A DNA stretch of 64,000 bases from Streptomyces chattanoogensis (lineage in GTDB: Bacteria; Actinomycetota; Actinomycetes; Streptomycetales; Streptomycetaceae), in NCBI RefSeq assembly GCF_001294335.1, contig NZ_LGKG01000185.1, positions 124,001-188,000 of the forward strand, given 5' to 3'. Position 1 is the first letter of the stretch; each line of letters begins with the position of its first letter. The notes beneath the pieces were generated by a model. That model was given only the letters and a program-made list of their open reading frames with translations, ran no database searches and was not told the origin of the DNA. The position numbers and the translations under genes are program-made. Below are positions 51,100 through 59,473 of this stretch, piece by piece.

Positions 51100-51121
51100 C
51101 TACGCGCGTAGGGGCTAGAGT
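51100..51121 (+). promoter_or_regulatory. Nucleoside-locus operator and leaderless promoter of adenosine deaminase
   Basis: CTACGCGCGTAG at 51100-51111 is a perfect copy of the operator. TAGAGT at 51116-51121 is a TANNNT -10 box; with six bases to the ATG at 51128, transcription would start at the start codon, and no ribosome binding site is present. Confidence 0.75.
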
Positions 51122-51127
51122 GCGCAA

Positions 51128-52243
51128 ATGACGAGCGAGACCAGCACTCTCCCGACCAGTGAACAGATCCGTCGCGCCCCCAAGGTGCTGCTGCACGATC
51201 ACCTCGACGGCGGCCTGCGTCCCGGCACCGTCGTCGACCTCGCCCGCGAGACGGGCTATGACGGCCTGCCCGAGTCCGATCCCGAGAAGCTGGGGATCTG
51301 GTTCCGCGAGGCGGCCGACTCCGGCTCGCTGGAGCGCTATCTGGAGACCTTCGCGCACACCTGCGCCGTCATGCAGACCAAGGAAGCGCTCCGGCGCGTC
51401 GCCGCGGAGTGCGCCGAGGACCTGGCCGCGGACGGTGTGGTCTACGCCGAGGTCCGGTACGCCCCCGAGCAGCACCTGGAGAAGGGGCTGAGCCTCGAAG
51501 AGGTCGTCGAGGCTGTCAACGAGGGCTTCCGCGAGGGCGAGCGGCGGGCCCGCGAGAACGGCCACCGCATCCGCGTCGGCGCCCTGCTGACCGCCATGCG
51601 GCACGCCGCCCGCGCCCTGGAGATCGCCGAACTCGCCAACCGCTACCGCGACTCGGGCGTCGTCGGCTTCGACATCGCGGGCGCCGAGGCCGGCTTCCCG
51701 CCCACCCGCCACCTCGACGCCTTCGAGTACCTCAAGCGGGAGAACAACCACTTCACCATCCACGCCGGTGAGGCCTTCGGCCTGCCGTCCATCTGGCAGG
51801 CGCTCCAGTGGTGCGGCGCCGACCGCCTCGGCCACGGCGTGCGCATCATCGACGACATCGAGGTCGACGACGACGGCGCGGTCAAGCTCGGCCGGCTCGC
51901 CTCGTACGTACGCGACAAGCGCATCCCGCTGGAGATGTGCCCCACCTCCAACCTCCAGACGGGCGCCGCCACCTCCTACGCAGAGCACCCCATCGGGCTG
52001 CTGCGCCGGCTGCAGTTCCGCCTCACGGTCAACACCGACAACCGGCTGATGAGCGGGACGAGCATGTCCCGGGAATTCGAGCACCTGGTCAGGACATTCC
52101 GATACACGCTCGATGACCTGCAGTGGTTTACAGTCAATGCGATGAAATCAGCATTCATTCCTTTCGATGAACGTCTGGCCATGATCAACGATGTGATCAA
52201 GCCCGGATATGCGGAGCTGCGGGCCGAATGGCTGTTCCGGTAA
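51128..52243 (+). CDS. add: Adenosine deaminase
   Basis: The 371-aa product has [20 protein letters not shown] with HDHLD as first zinc ligands, [49 protein letters not shown] and [20 protein letters not shown]. These are all family motifs. It converts adenosine and deoxyadenosine to the inosine forms. An ATG without a ribosome site, directly after a -10 box, suggests leaderless translation. A classic terminator follows. Confidence 0.95.
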   Translation: MTSETSTLPTSEQIRRAPKVLLHDHLDGGLRPGTVVDLARETGYDGLPESDPEKLGIWFREAADSGSLERYLETFAHTCAVMQTKEALRRVAAECAEDLAADGVVYAEVRYAPEQHLEKGLSLEEVVEAVNEGFREGERRARENGHRIRVGALLTAMRHAARALEIAELANRYRDSGVVGFDIAGAEAGFPPTRHLDAFEYLKRENNHFTIHAGEAFGLPSIWQALQWCGADRLGHGVRIIDDIEVDDDGAVKLGRLASYVRDKRIPLEMCPTSNLQTGAATSYAEHPIGLLRRLQFRLTVNTDNRLMSGTSMSREFEHLVRTFRYTLDDLQWFTVNAMKSAFIPFDERLAMINDVIKPGYAELRAEWLFR

Positions 52244-52332
52244 GCGCCGGTGAGTGGCGGCACGCTCCGGTGTGAGCAGGGGATTTGACGCTGTGTAAGG
52301 CGCATCGGGGGGCGAGGGTCCCGCTATAGCGG

Positions 52333-52365
52333 AACGGCCGGTGGATTTCCACCGGCCGTTTTTCT
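52333..52365 (+). terminator. Rho-independent terminator after adenosine deaminase
   Basis: AACGGCCGGTGGA at 52333-52345 pairs with TCCACCGGCCGTT at 52348-52360, followed by a T run. This is the clearest intrinsic terminator in the window. Confidence 0.9.
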
Positions 52366-52460
52366 GCGGCCGTGGGTGTTTGCGGTGGCGGCAATCGCGT
52401 CACTAGGTTGATTTGCCGGTCGAGCCCCGATCACCATCCCCATCACAAGGACGTATTTCG

Positions 52461-52796
52461 ATGAAGCAGGGAACCATGAAGACTCTCGGTGCCGCCGTGC
52501 TCGGTGCTGCCTTCGCCGTCACCGCAGCGGGCACCGCCTCCGCGGCCTCGCCGGTGAACCCCGCCGACGCCACCGGCCTGTTGGGCAAGGTGTCGGGGGC
52601 CACCAAGACCGTCTCGGGGGCCACCAAGACCGTTTCGGGTGCCACCAAGACCGTGTCGGGGGCCGCCCACGGCGTCAAGCCGGCCGGCGGCGACATCCAG
52701 ACCCCCACCAACTCGAAGGGCAACACGCTGGGCGGGGTGCCGCTCGAGGAGGTCAAGGGTGTCACCGGGGTGGTCCCGGGGGTCAACCTCCGCTGA
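52461..52796 (+). CDS. Small exported protein with heptad repeats
   Basis: From ATG 52461 the 111-aa product has a signal peptide (ends GTASA) and then a mature part with SGATKTV repeated three times (residues about 45-68), encoded by near-identical 21-nt DNA units. It ends PLEEVKGVTGVVPGVNLR. It has no catalytic motif. A similar exported protein without the repeats is at 58996. The repeats suggest a binding or surface role, but the function is not known. Confidence 0.7.
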   Translation: MKQGTMKTLGAAVLGAAFAVTAAGTASAASPVNPADATGLLGKVSGATKTVSGATKTVSGATKTVSGAAHGVKPAGGDIQTPTNSKGNTLGGVPLEEVKGVTGVVPGVNLR

Positions 52797-52904
52797 ACGG
52801 CCGCCGAGCCCAGCGCCGTGCCCCGGCGCCCACGCCGCAACGCGTGGGCGCCGGGGCACCGCCATGTCCGGCCCGGTCCGCCGCGCGCCGCGGCGGGCGC
52901 CTGA

Positions 52905-53114
52905 CTACCAGGCGGTGGCGCTGGTGGCCTTGTCCTCCGAGGGGAGGAATATCCACAGCGCGAGGTAGACGAGGAACTGCGGGCCCGGCAGCAGGCACGA
53001 CAGCAGGAAGATCACCCGCATCGTCGCCGGGGTGGTGCCGAAGCGACGGGCCAGACCCGCGCACACTCCGGCGATCATTCGGTTGTTGCGGGGGCGGACC
53101 AGTGCGGCGGCCAT
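52905..53114 (-). CDS. PspC domain protein
   Basis: The 69-aa product matches the PspC domain: RPRNNRMIAGVCAGLARRFG, then one membrane helix, IFLLSCLLPGPQFLVYLALW, and the ending IFLPSEDKATSATAW. PspC proteins sense or respond to membrane stress. It is a single-domain version, alone here. Confidence 0.9.
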   Translation of the reverse strand: MAAALVRPRNNRMIAGVCAGLARRFGTTPATMRVIFLLSCLLPGPQFLVYLALWIFLPSEDKATSATAW

Positions 53115-53160
53115 GATGGACGACTCCTTTTCGACTTCGTGGGGCGTTTGCCCCGATGTC

Positions 53161-53712
53161 TCAAAGGTAGGTCCGGCTGCCCGAGAGGACGTCAGCCTGC
53201 GGGGTGAGTCCGACCCTGGAGATCTTCGGGGTCGTATCCCTGAGACGCTCCTCCCGGCGGCGGAGCCGGTGCCGGGCCCCAGGGACGACGGCCAGGTGGA
53301 CCACCGCCACCCCGACCGTGTGCAGCAGCACCGAGTCCACGTCCGCGACCTGCCCCGGCACCCCGGCCTGCAGCAGCTCGATGGCCAGCGCGATCATCGC
53401 GCCGGCGAAGACGGTACGGGTCAGGGACACCAGCGGCGACACATACAGCCGCCCGGCCGCCATGGGGAGCAGCACCCCCAACGGCGCCAGCAGCAGCGCC
53501 TGGCCGCCCAGGCTCTGCACCGCATGCCACGGCCCGCGGGCCAGCTCCACGCTGATCGACGCCAGCGGCTGAAGATTGGGCGCGGGCACCCACAGCACCG
53601 TACGGGGCCGCAGCGTCAGCCAGCCGACAATCAGCAGATGCGCCACCAGCAGGAGAAGTCCGGTGGCGCGCATACGGAGGGCGGCGGTGTCGCCGGAACC
53701 ATGACGCTGCAC
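53161..53712 (-). CDS. VanZ-like membrane protein
   Basis: From GTG 53712 (VQRHGSGDTAALRMRATGLL) the 183-aa product has four membrane segments; WLTLRPRTVLWVPAPNLQPL and AIELLQAGVPGQVADVDSVL match VanZ-like proteins. ATG 53673 is an alternative start. VanZ relatives are linked to glycopeptide resistance and surface change, but most are uncharacterised. The Arg-rich C-terminus is cytosolic. It is followed by the PspC gene 46 nt on, on the same strand. Confidence 0.78.
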   Translation of the reverse strand: MQRHGSGDTAALRMRATGLLLLVAHLLIVGWLTLRPRTVLWVPAPNLQPLASISVELARGPWHAVQSLGGQALLLAPLGVLLPMAAGRLYVSPLVSLTRTVFAGAMIALAIELLQAGVPGQVADVDSVLLHTVGVAVVHLAVVPGARHRLRRREERLRDTTPKISRVGLTPQADVLSGSRTYL

Positions 53713-53813
53713 AAAGGCCAGGACGCCGGTAGCGGGGGCCGCGGTTCCGCCCCGTTGCGCCCGTCTTGGCCGGATGGGCGGTGCCGGGGGGCGGCCCCGA
53801 GGGTGGGAGTGAC

Positions 53814-53878
53814 GACCCTTAAGGGTTGTTCGAACAGATCCCCTAGGGGATGCGAAGCCCCCCTGCGGGCCCACAACG
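53814..53878 (+). repeat. Structured ~65-nt repeat, copy B
   Basis: It begins GACCCTTAAGGGTTGTTCGA, then has AGATCCCCTAGGGGATGC, then GCCCCCCTGCGGGC. It contains the palindromes CCCTTAAGGG, TTCGAA, ATCCCCTAGGGGAT and a GCCC/GGGC stem. It aligns gaplessly to copy A at 50170-50234 on the opposite strand. It lies in the gap between the VanZ-like and lipoprotein genes. Confidence 0.7.
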
Positions 53879-53939
53879 TGGCGGAGGCAGAGGATATTCC
53901 GCTGACGGGGCCACTCCGCCGGCGGGGTCATTCCGCTCC

Positions 53940-54563
53940 TCAGCCCGTCTCGGACAGCGGATCGCCCCAGCCGGCGTTCTGGGCGATGTCCGGGTTGGAC
54001 AGCACATCGGCCGAGCAGTCGTAGCGGTGCGGGGCCTCCTTGCCGGGCCCGCCCAGTACTGCCGCATGGGTACGGCCCAGCGCCGGGGCCGCACCGTAGG
54101 TGCACACCACCTGCGCCAGCGCGAAGGACGGCAGTTCGTCCGGACGGATGCTCAGCCGCAGCGCCTCCGCGGGATCGCCCGCGCGCGGACCGTTCACCTT
54201 CAGGTCCTCGGGCACCGCACTGCTGAACCCGGCCTCCTCCTCCACGGGTGAAGGCTGCCGCCGCAGCTCGTCCAGCAGCGCCCGCGCCGCCCTCAGCCGG
54301 TCGGCCGGTGCCGCCGTGGGCGCCGTCAGGGGCACGGTCCGTTCCACCTGCGTCAGCGTGGAGGTGCACACCAGGTAGACGGCGACCTGTACGGCACCGG
54401 GGTCGGCCGGCTTCGTGTCCTCGGCGGGGATCTTGCAGCTCACCCGCGAGGGCGCGCCGCCCGCGTCCACCGGCACCGACGTGCCCCGGATACCGCAGCC
54501 CGCGGCGGCCAGAGCCACGGCCGCCACCAGAGCGGTGCGCGAGAACCAGCCGGGCCGCCTCAT
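53940..54563 (-). CDS. Lipoprotein encoded with AfsQ1/AfsQ2
   Basis: The 207-aa product has a lipoprotein signal ending ALAAAGC (Cys23), then a soluble body with AVQVAVYLVCTSTLTQVERT, a GerM-like/sporulation-type fold hint, and Cys residues at VVCTYG and RYDCSADVL. Its start overlaps the afsQ2 stop (ATGA), so it is the third gene of the afsQ operon. In S. coelicolor a lipoprotein gene follows afsQ2 in the same way. It may modulate sensing by the kinase outside the membrane. Confidence 0.82.
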   Translation of the reverse strand: MRRPGWFSRTALVAAVALAAAGCGIRGTSVPVDAGGAPSRVSCKIPAEDTKPADPGAVQVAVYLVCTSTLTQVERTVPLTAPTAAPADRLRAARALLDELRRQPSPVEEEAGFSSAVPEDLKVNGPRAGDPAEALRLSIRPDELPSFALAQVVCTYGAAPALGRTHAAVLGGPGKEAPHRYDCSADVLSNPDIAQNAGWGDPLSETG

Positions 54564-56239
54564 CGGCCCCCCTCCGTGCCCTGGTCCGCGGCGCCGCCGT
54601 CCTTGCGGCCCTCGCCCTGCCCGCCGCCCGTCAGCCGGGACGCGTCCCTCGGCAGGCGCAGGGTGAACTCCGCGCCGCCCTCGGGCAGATTGGCCGCGGT
54701 GATCCCGCCGCCGTGGATATGCGCGTTCTCCATCGCGATCGACAGCCCCAGACCGCTGCCCTCCGACCGCGGCCGGGACGCGCTCGCCTTGTAGAAGCGG
54801 TCGAAGACATGCGGCAGGACCTCCTCCGGGATGCCCGGACCGTTGTCCCGTACGCGGATGACCAGCTCCCCGCCCTGGTGATCCCCGCCCTCTGCTTCTT
54901 CCGGTCCTTCTGGTGCTTCCGGTTCTTCCGTGTGCACCGACACCTGCACCGGCGACCCGCCGTGCTTGAGCGCGTTGCCGATCAGATTCGCCAGGATGAC
55001 GTCGAGGCGCCGCGGGTCCAGCCGGGCCACGATGCCCCGGTCCGCGTCCAGATCGACGGCGTCCAGCCAGGCCCGCGCGTCGATACAGGCGGTCACCTGG
55101 TCCGCGACATCGACATCGTCCAGCACCAGCCGGGCCGTGCCCGCGTCGAAGCGGGTGACCTCCATCAGGTTCTCCACCAGGTCGTTCAGCCGCCGGGTCT
55201 CGCTGACCACCAGCTGCACCGCGGGCGCGATCATCGGGTCCAGGGAGTCCTGCTCCTCCTCCAGCACCTCGGAAACCGCGGTGATCGCGGTCAGGGGCGT
55301 ACGGAGCTCGTGCGACATATCGGCGACGAAGCGCCGGGACGCCGCCTCCCGGGCGCTCAGCTCCTCGACCCGCTGCTCCAGCCGCTCCGCCGTACGGTTG
55401 AACGTCCGGGACAGATCCGCGAGTTCATCGGTGCCGGTCACCCGCAGCCGGGTGTCCAGCCGCCCCTCACCCAGCTGCCGCGCCGCCTCGCCCAGCCGCT
55501 GTACGGGCCGCAGCACGGTCGTCGCGGCCGCCTGCGCCAGCAGCGCCGAGCCGACCAGCGCCAGCGCGGTGGCGATCCCCAGCGACCAGGCCAGCGAGTT
55601 GAGGTCCTGCCGCTCGGTGGCCAGCGACTTCATCATGTAGCCGGTCGGCCCGCCGCCGATCACCTTCGCCCCGGCGACGAGATACGGGGCGTCCCCGACC
55701 TCCTTGCGCTGCCAGTACAGATGGTGCGAGTAGCGGTTGGACTCATCGACCCGGCGCGCCTCGTTGACCGCCTTCTGCAGCGCCATCGGCACGCTCTTCA
55801 GCGTCAGCAGATCCTTGTCGGTGGTCGCCGCGCAGGCCTTGCCGTCCCGGCCCGTACCGATCAGCAGCACCGCGTAATTCTGCGGCCCGCCCGCTATCTG
55901 CCGCGCCGCGTCCTGGAGTTCGGCACACCGCGGGTGCGGCGGCAGCGACCGCGTACTGTCCTCCAGCGCCTTGCGGAAGTCCTTGAGGACGGCATTCTGC
56001 GTACGGTCCAGGACCGTGTTGCGGTTGAGCCAGTACGCGATGCCGGAGGCGGAGACCGCAGCCGTCAGCGCGACCAGCGCGAAGACGAAGACCAGCCGCA
56101 GCCGCAGACTCGTCCAGCGCAGCAGCCCCGAGGCGCGCCGCAGCAGCCCCGGGGGCCGGCCGCCGGGCACGGACGCCGCCGGGATCTCGTCGCCGCCGTC
56201 GATACGGCCGTCACCGCTGCCGTCCGCGGGTCCCCTCAC
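54560..56239 (-). CDS. afsQ2: Sensor histidine kinase AfsQ2
   Basis: From GTG 56239, overlapping the afsQ1 stop, the 559-aa product has a cytosolic N-terminus of 45 residues, helix 1 near 47-70, an outer sensor domain near 71-216, helix 2 near 217-240, HAMP near 241-293, the dimer/His box FVADMSHELRTPLTAITAVS with His310, an N box NLIGNALKHGG and a G box VRDNGPGIPEEVLP. It phosphorylates AfsQ1. The pair controls antibiotic production and nitrogen/glutamate responses in S. coelicolor. Confidence 0.92.
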   Translation of the reverse strand: MRGPADGSGDGRIDGGDEIPAASVPGGRPPGLLRRASGLLRWTSLRLRLVFVFALVALTAAVSASGIAYWLNRNTVLDRTQNAVLKDFRKALEDSTRSLPPHPRCAELQDAARQIAGGPQNYAVLLIGTGRDGKACAATTDKDLLTLKSVPMALQKAVNEARRVDESNRYSHHLYWQRKEVGDAPYLVAGAKVIGGGPTGYMMKSLATERQDLNSLAWSLGIATALALVGSALLAQAAATTVLRPVQRLGEAARQLGEGRLDTRLRVTGTDELADLSRTFNRTAERLEQRVEELSAREAASRRFVADMSHELRTPLTAITAVSEVLEEEQDSLDPMIAPAVQLVVSETRRLNDLVENLMEVTRFDAGTARLVLDDVDVADQVTACIDARAWLDAVDLDADRGIVARLDPRRLDVILANLIGNALKHGGSPVQVSVHTEEPEAPEGPEEAEGGDHQGGELVIRVRDNGPGIPEEVLPHVFDRFYKASASRPRSEGSGLGLSIAMENAHIHGGGITAANLPEGGAEFTLRLPRDASRLTGGGQGEGRKDGGAADQGTEGGR

Positions 56240-56913
56240 TGCGGGGAGTCCAGCCGGTAGCCGACCCCGCGGACCGTACGGATCAGGGTCGGCGAGGACG
56301 GCACGTCCTCCACCTTCGCGCGCAGCCGCTGGACACAGGCGTCCACCAGGCGGGAGTCGCCCAGATAGTCGTGCTCCCACACCAGCCGCAGCAACTGCTG
56401 CCGCGACAGCGCCTGTCCGGGCCGGCGGCTCAGCTCCAGCAGCAACCGCAGCTCGGTCGGCGTCAGTTGCAGGTCCTCGCCGTTCTTGGTGACCGTCATC
56501 GCCGAGCGGTCGATCACCAGCGAGCCGAAGGTCGCCGAATCGCTCGACTCCCGCTCCCCGCGGCGCAGCACGGCACGGATCCGGGCGTCCAGCACCCGCC
56601 CCTGCACCGGTTTGACGACATAGTCGTCCGCACCGGACTCCAGCCCCACCACGACGTCGATGTCGTCGTTCCGGGCGGTGAGCAGGATGATGGGCAGCTG
56701 GTCCGTACGCCTGATCCGCCGGCACACCTCGAAACCGTCGATGCCCGGCAGCATCACATCCAGCACGATCAGGTCCGGGCGCTGCTCACGCAGCAGCTTC
56801 AGGCCGTCCTCGCCCGACGCCGCGGTCACCACACGGTGACCTTGGCGCGACAGCGAGAGTTCGAGGGCCGTGCGGATGGCGTCGTCGTCCTCGATCAGCA
56901 ACAGGAAAGGCAC
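56236..56913 (-). CDS. afsQ1: Response regulator AfsQ1 (OmpR family)
   Basis: The 225-aa product has a receiver domain with IEDDDAIR, phosphoacceptor Asp52 in LIVLDVMLPGIDG, and a C-terminal winged helix (LTPTELRLLLELSRRPGQAL then SRQQLLRLVWEHDYLGDSRL). The identification rests on the gene order afsQ1-afsQ2-lipoprotein with divergent sigQ, plus the AfsQ1 box between them. It binds DNA as GTnAC direct repeats to activate antibiotic pathway genes and sigQ in S. coelicolor. Confidence 0.93.
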   Translation of the reverse strand: MPFLLLIEDDDAIRTALELSLSRQGHRVVTAASGEDGLKLLREQRPDLIVLDVMLPGIDGFEVCRRIRRTDQLPIILLTARNDDIDVVVGLESGADDYVVKPVQGRVLDARIRAVLRRGERESSDSATFGSLVIDRSAMTVTKNGEDLQLTPTELRLLLELSRRPGQALSRQQLLRLVWEHDYLGDSRLVDACVQRLRAKVEDVPSSPTLIRTVRGVGYRLDSPQ

Positions 56914-57015
56914 GCCTCACATTCTGGCGTATGGCATGCCGAGGCATCGACCGGTGGCCCCTCTCACAGGGCACCCGTCCGTGCGGTGATCCCGCGCCGG
57001 GCCGTGCCCGCCCCT

Positions 57016-57031
57016 GTGACAGGGCTGTGAC
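57016..57031 (+). promoter_or_regulatory. AfsQ1 binding site upstream of sigQ
   Basis: GTGAC-AGGGCT-GTGAC matches the known AfsQ1 consensus GTnAC-n6-GTnAC exactly. It lies in the divergent gap between afsQ1 and sigQ. Confidence 0.85.
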
Positions 57032-57138
57032 AGTCGACGGACAACGTCATGAAACTGGGTTGGCAGTCTTTTGGGCACCGGGAGAGATCAACACCCGGGA
57101 CACACCGAACGAGCTGGCTCTACGACGGGGGGCGCGAG

Positions 57139-57963
57139 ATGAACACACTGCACGGCACCACTTCCAGCGCAGTTATCACGCGACTCCATGACGTCGTCCG
57201 GGCCGGGGAGAAGTCCGGTGCCGTGAGCGGGCGGGGGTGCGCTCGCGGCGCCGGGCGTCAGCGGCCGCCGTACATGGTGGCCATTGACGCGACGACGGTG
57301 GAGATCAAGGGGGGACACGGGGCCAACGGGGGAAACGGGGGCCACGGGGGAAACAACGGGGAGAACCTCGGGGGAATCCCCGGGGAAAGGCAGTACAGGG
57401 AGGACACGGGGGAACGGCGCTCCGCGTCGGAGGCGGCCGAGGCCGAAGCGGCCTTCACCGCCTACGTCCAGGAGCGCCGCGCCTCCCTGTACGCCACCGC
57501 CTTCCACCTGACCGGTGACCGCTACGAGGCCGAAGACCTGCTGCAGAGTGCGCTGTTCTCGACCTACCGGGCGTGGGACCGGATCAGCGACAAGGCGGCG
57601 CTCGGCGGCTATCTGCGGCGCACGATGACCAATCTGCACATCAGCGCCTGGCGCCGCCGCAAGCTCAACGAATACCCGACCGAGGAACTGCCCGAGACGG
57701 CCGGCGACGTGGACGCGATGCGCGGCACCGAACTGCGCGCCGTCCTGTGGCAGGCACTGGTTCGGCTGCCCGAGGCGCAGCGCACCATGCTGGTGCTGCG
57801 CTACTACGAGGGCCGTACGGACCCGGAGATCGCGGACATTCTCGGCATCAGTGTCGGCACGGTGAAGTCCAGCATCTGGCGCTCCCTGCGCCGGCTGCGC
57901 GAGGACGAGGTCCTCAGCTTCGGCCGTGACGAGGAGGAGTCCTTCGGCGAGCTGGTGGCCTGA
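57139..57963 (+). CDS. sigQ: ECF sigma factor SigQ (SigE-type)
   Basis: From ATG 57139 the 274-aa product has a long N-terminal extension with a Gly/Asn-rich stretch (GGHGANGGNGGHGGNNGENL), then the SigE-like core: FTAYVQERRASLYATAFHLT, GDRYEAEDLLQSALFSTYRA, and region 4 RTMLVLRYYEGRTDPEIADI then LGISVGTVKSSIWRSLRRLR. It is divergent from afsQ1 and carries an AfsQ1 box upstream, as in S. coelicolor. The frame is open to 57049. The Gly/Asn linker is encoded by G-run-rich DNA like that just after the gene. Confidence 0.92.
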   Translation: MNTLHGTTSSAVITRLHDVVRAGEKSGAVSGRGCARGAGRQRPPYMVAIDATTVEIKGGHGANGGNGGHGGNNGENLGGIPGERQYREDTGERRSASEAAEAEAAFTAYVQERRASLYATAFHLTGDRYEAEDLLQSALFSTYRAWDRISDKAALGGYLRRTMTNLHISAWRRRKLNEYPTEELPETAGDVDAMRGTELRAVLWQALVRLPEAQRTMLVLRYYEGRTDPEIADILGISVGTVKSSIWRSLRRLREDEVLSFGRDEEESFGELVA

Positions 57964-58125
57964 GGGCGGGGGAAAACCGGGGGATACGGGGAAAACCGGG
58001 GGACGTGCCCAAGGGGGAACGGGGTACGGGGAAACCGGGGGACACGGGGGAAGGTACGGGGGAACCGGCCGAGGCGGAACGATTCGCCAACGCCGGGCGT
58101 ATCGGGGGATACGGGGGAAGAGCGG
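57964..58125 (+). repeat. G-run array after sigQ
   Basis: About a dozen runs of four or five G, mostly in the pattern GGGG(G)AAA(A)CC-GGGGGA, fill this convergent gap. Related runs lie in the coding DNA for the sigQ linker at 57310-57415. The array could form G-quadruplexes or arise by slippage. Confidence 0.75.
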
Positions 58126-58192
58126 GTTCGGGTGGCCGGGGGGCCTACCCGAGCCCGCTTCTCGTATGTGGCCGGGAACGCCCGGCCGCCGG

Positions 58193-58843
58193 TCAGGACC
58201 GTACGGCCGCACCGAACGCGCCGCTTGCCCACCGCGCCGCCGCAATACGCGCCAGCGCCTCCGGCTTGGCGCACGGATAGGCGCCCAGGGCGCAGTGCCG
58301 GGCGACGACCGAGCGTTCGTTGCGCAGCAGGCGCAGGCCGCGGCGCACCAGATACGGGGCCGACTTGCGGCCCTCGCGCAGATCCCGGGCGAGGCGCCGG
58401 CGGAAGGTCGTGGTGGGCCGGCCGCGCAGACACAGCGCGTCGGCGAGCAGCCCCGCGGCGCGGCAGGCCGCTATGACGTCGGCCGCGAAGATGCCCTCCG
58501 CGAGGAACAGCGAGGCACCGCCGAGGTCGAGCCGCGACTCGCCGGTCCGGGCGCTGGCCGAGATGTCGTACACCGGGACGGCCGCGGTCCCCGTACGGCA
58601 CAGCGTCTCGATCGCGGCGACAGCCGCCGAGGCGTCCCAGGACAGCGGCGAGTCCCAGTCGGCGCCGCCGTCGTGCGGCAGCTGCGGCAGCGTCGGGTCC
58701 GTCCCCTCCTTGTAGAAGTCGTCGAGGTTGAGGACGGGCAGGCCGGTCAGCGCGGCCAGCGACGTCTTGCCGGAACCGGAGGGGCCGGTCAGCAGGACGA
58801 CGCGGGCGGGGGAGGGCGGCTGGGCTGAGGACTGGGAGCTCAC
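58193..58843 (-). CDS. Uridine kinase-like P-loop protein
   Basis: The 216-aa product has VVLLTGPSGSGKTSLAALTG (Walker A near residues 19-27), NLDDFYKEGTDPTLPQLPHD, WDSPLSWD and FLAEGIFAADVIAAC. This is the order of uridine kinase/phosphoribulokinase-type enzymes. It would phosphorylate uridine or a related nucleoside, linking to the salvage genes in the same window, though it lacks the shared operator. The C-terminal lid is Arg-rich. Confidence 0.85.
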   Translation of the reverse strand: MSSQSSAQPPSPARVVLLTGPSGSGKTSLAALTGLPVLNLDDFYKEGTDPTLPQLPHDGGADWDSPLSWDASAAVAAIETLCRTGTAAVPVYDISASARTGESRLDLGGASLFLAEGIFAADVIAACRAAGLLADALCLRGRPTTTFRRRLARDLREGRKSAPYLVRRGLRLLRNERSVVARHCALGAYPCAKPEALARIAAARWASGAFGAAVRS

Positions 58844-58995
58844 GGGTACCCATTGTCGGGCATTGGGCCGTTGGGAGTACCCGGGCGTGCGACGGGGATT
58901 GCGGGGTGTATTGTCCGGCGCGGCTCAACTACTCTTCGCAGTCGATCGATTACCCCGAGCAGTCGGAGTCCCCAGCAGGAGGGTTCCGCAGTCAG

Positions 58996-59412
58996 GTGGC
59001 ACAGCACATGGCACAGCACGCACATCCCAAGCCCCACCGCATCTCCCGCACCCTGCTGCGCACCGCGCTGGCCGTCTCCGCAGCGGGCGCCGCGCTCGCC
59101 GGGGGCGGCGCCGCAACGGCGAGCGCCGCGGAGCCCGCGCTGGCGGCCACCCCCGACCGGGGCGACGCCACCGCGAGCGCGGTGACCGGCATCCTGGAGA
59201 AGTCCGTCTCCGGTGCCCCCGGCGCGGTCAAGGGCCTGCAGCTCAACCCGCTGGCCAAGACCCCGGTCGACCCGCTGGCCAACGAGGTGCGCGTGCCGGT
59301 GGCCGACTTCAAGCCCGTGAGCACCAAGACGGTGACCGGCCGGCTGTCGCAGGGCGCGGCCCTGAAGGACATGCCGGTGACGGGCGAGGCGACGCGGGTG
59401 CTGCCCGGCTGA
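58996..59412 (+). CDS. Exported protein of unknown function, 138 aa
   Basis: GTG 58996 is 13 nt after GGAGG; ATG 59008 is an alternative. A Sec-type signal ends near AATASAAEP. The mature part includes GILEKSVSGAPGAVKGLQLN and VPVADFKPVSTKTVTGRLSQ. It has no domain match by eye. The general style (small, exported, GVVPG/VLPG ending) resembles the 52461 gene, suggesting two members of a Streptomyces secreted family. Confidence 0.65.
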   Translation: MAQHMAQHAHPKPHRISRTLLRTALAVSAAGAALAGGGAATASAAEPALAATPDRGDATASAVTGILEKSVSGAPGAVKGLQLNPLAKTPVDPLANEVRVPVADFKPVSTKTVTGRLSQGAALKDMPVTGEATRVLPG

Positions 59413-59473
59413 GGCGGCAACGCCCGGACCGAGCGCGGGCGGACCGGCGGTCGGCCCGCCCGTGCTCAGTGCC

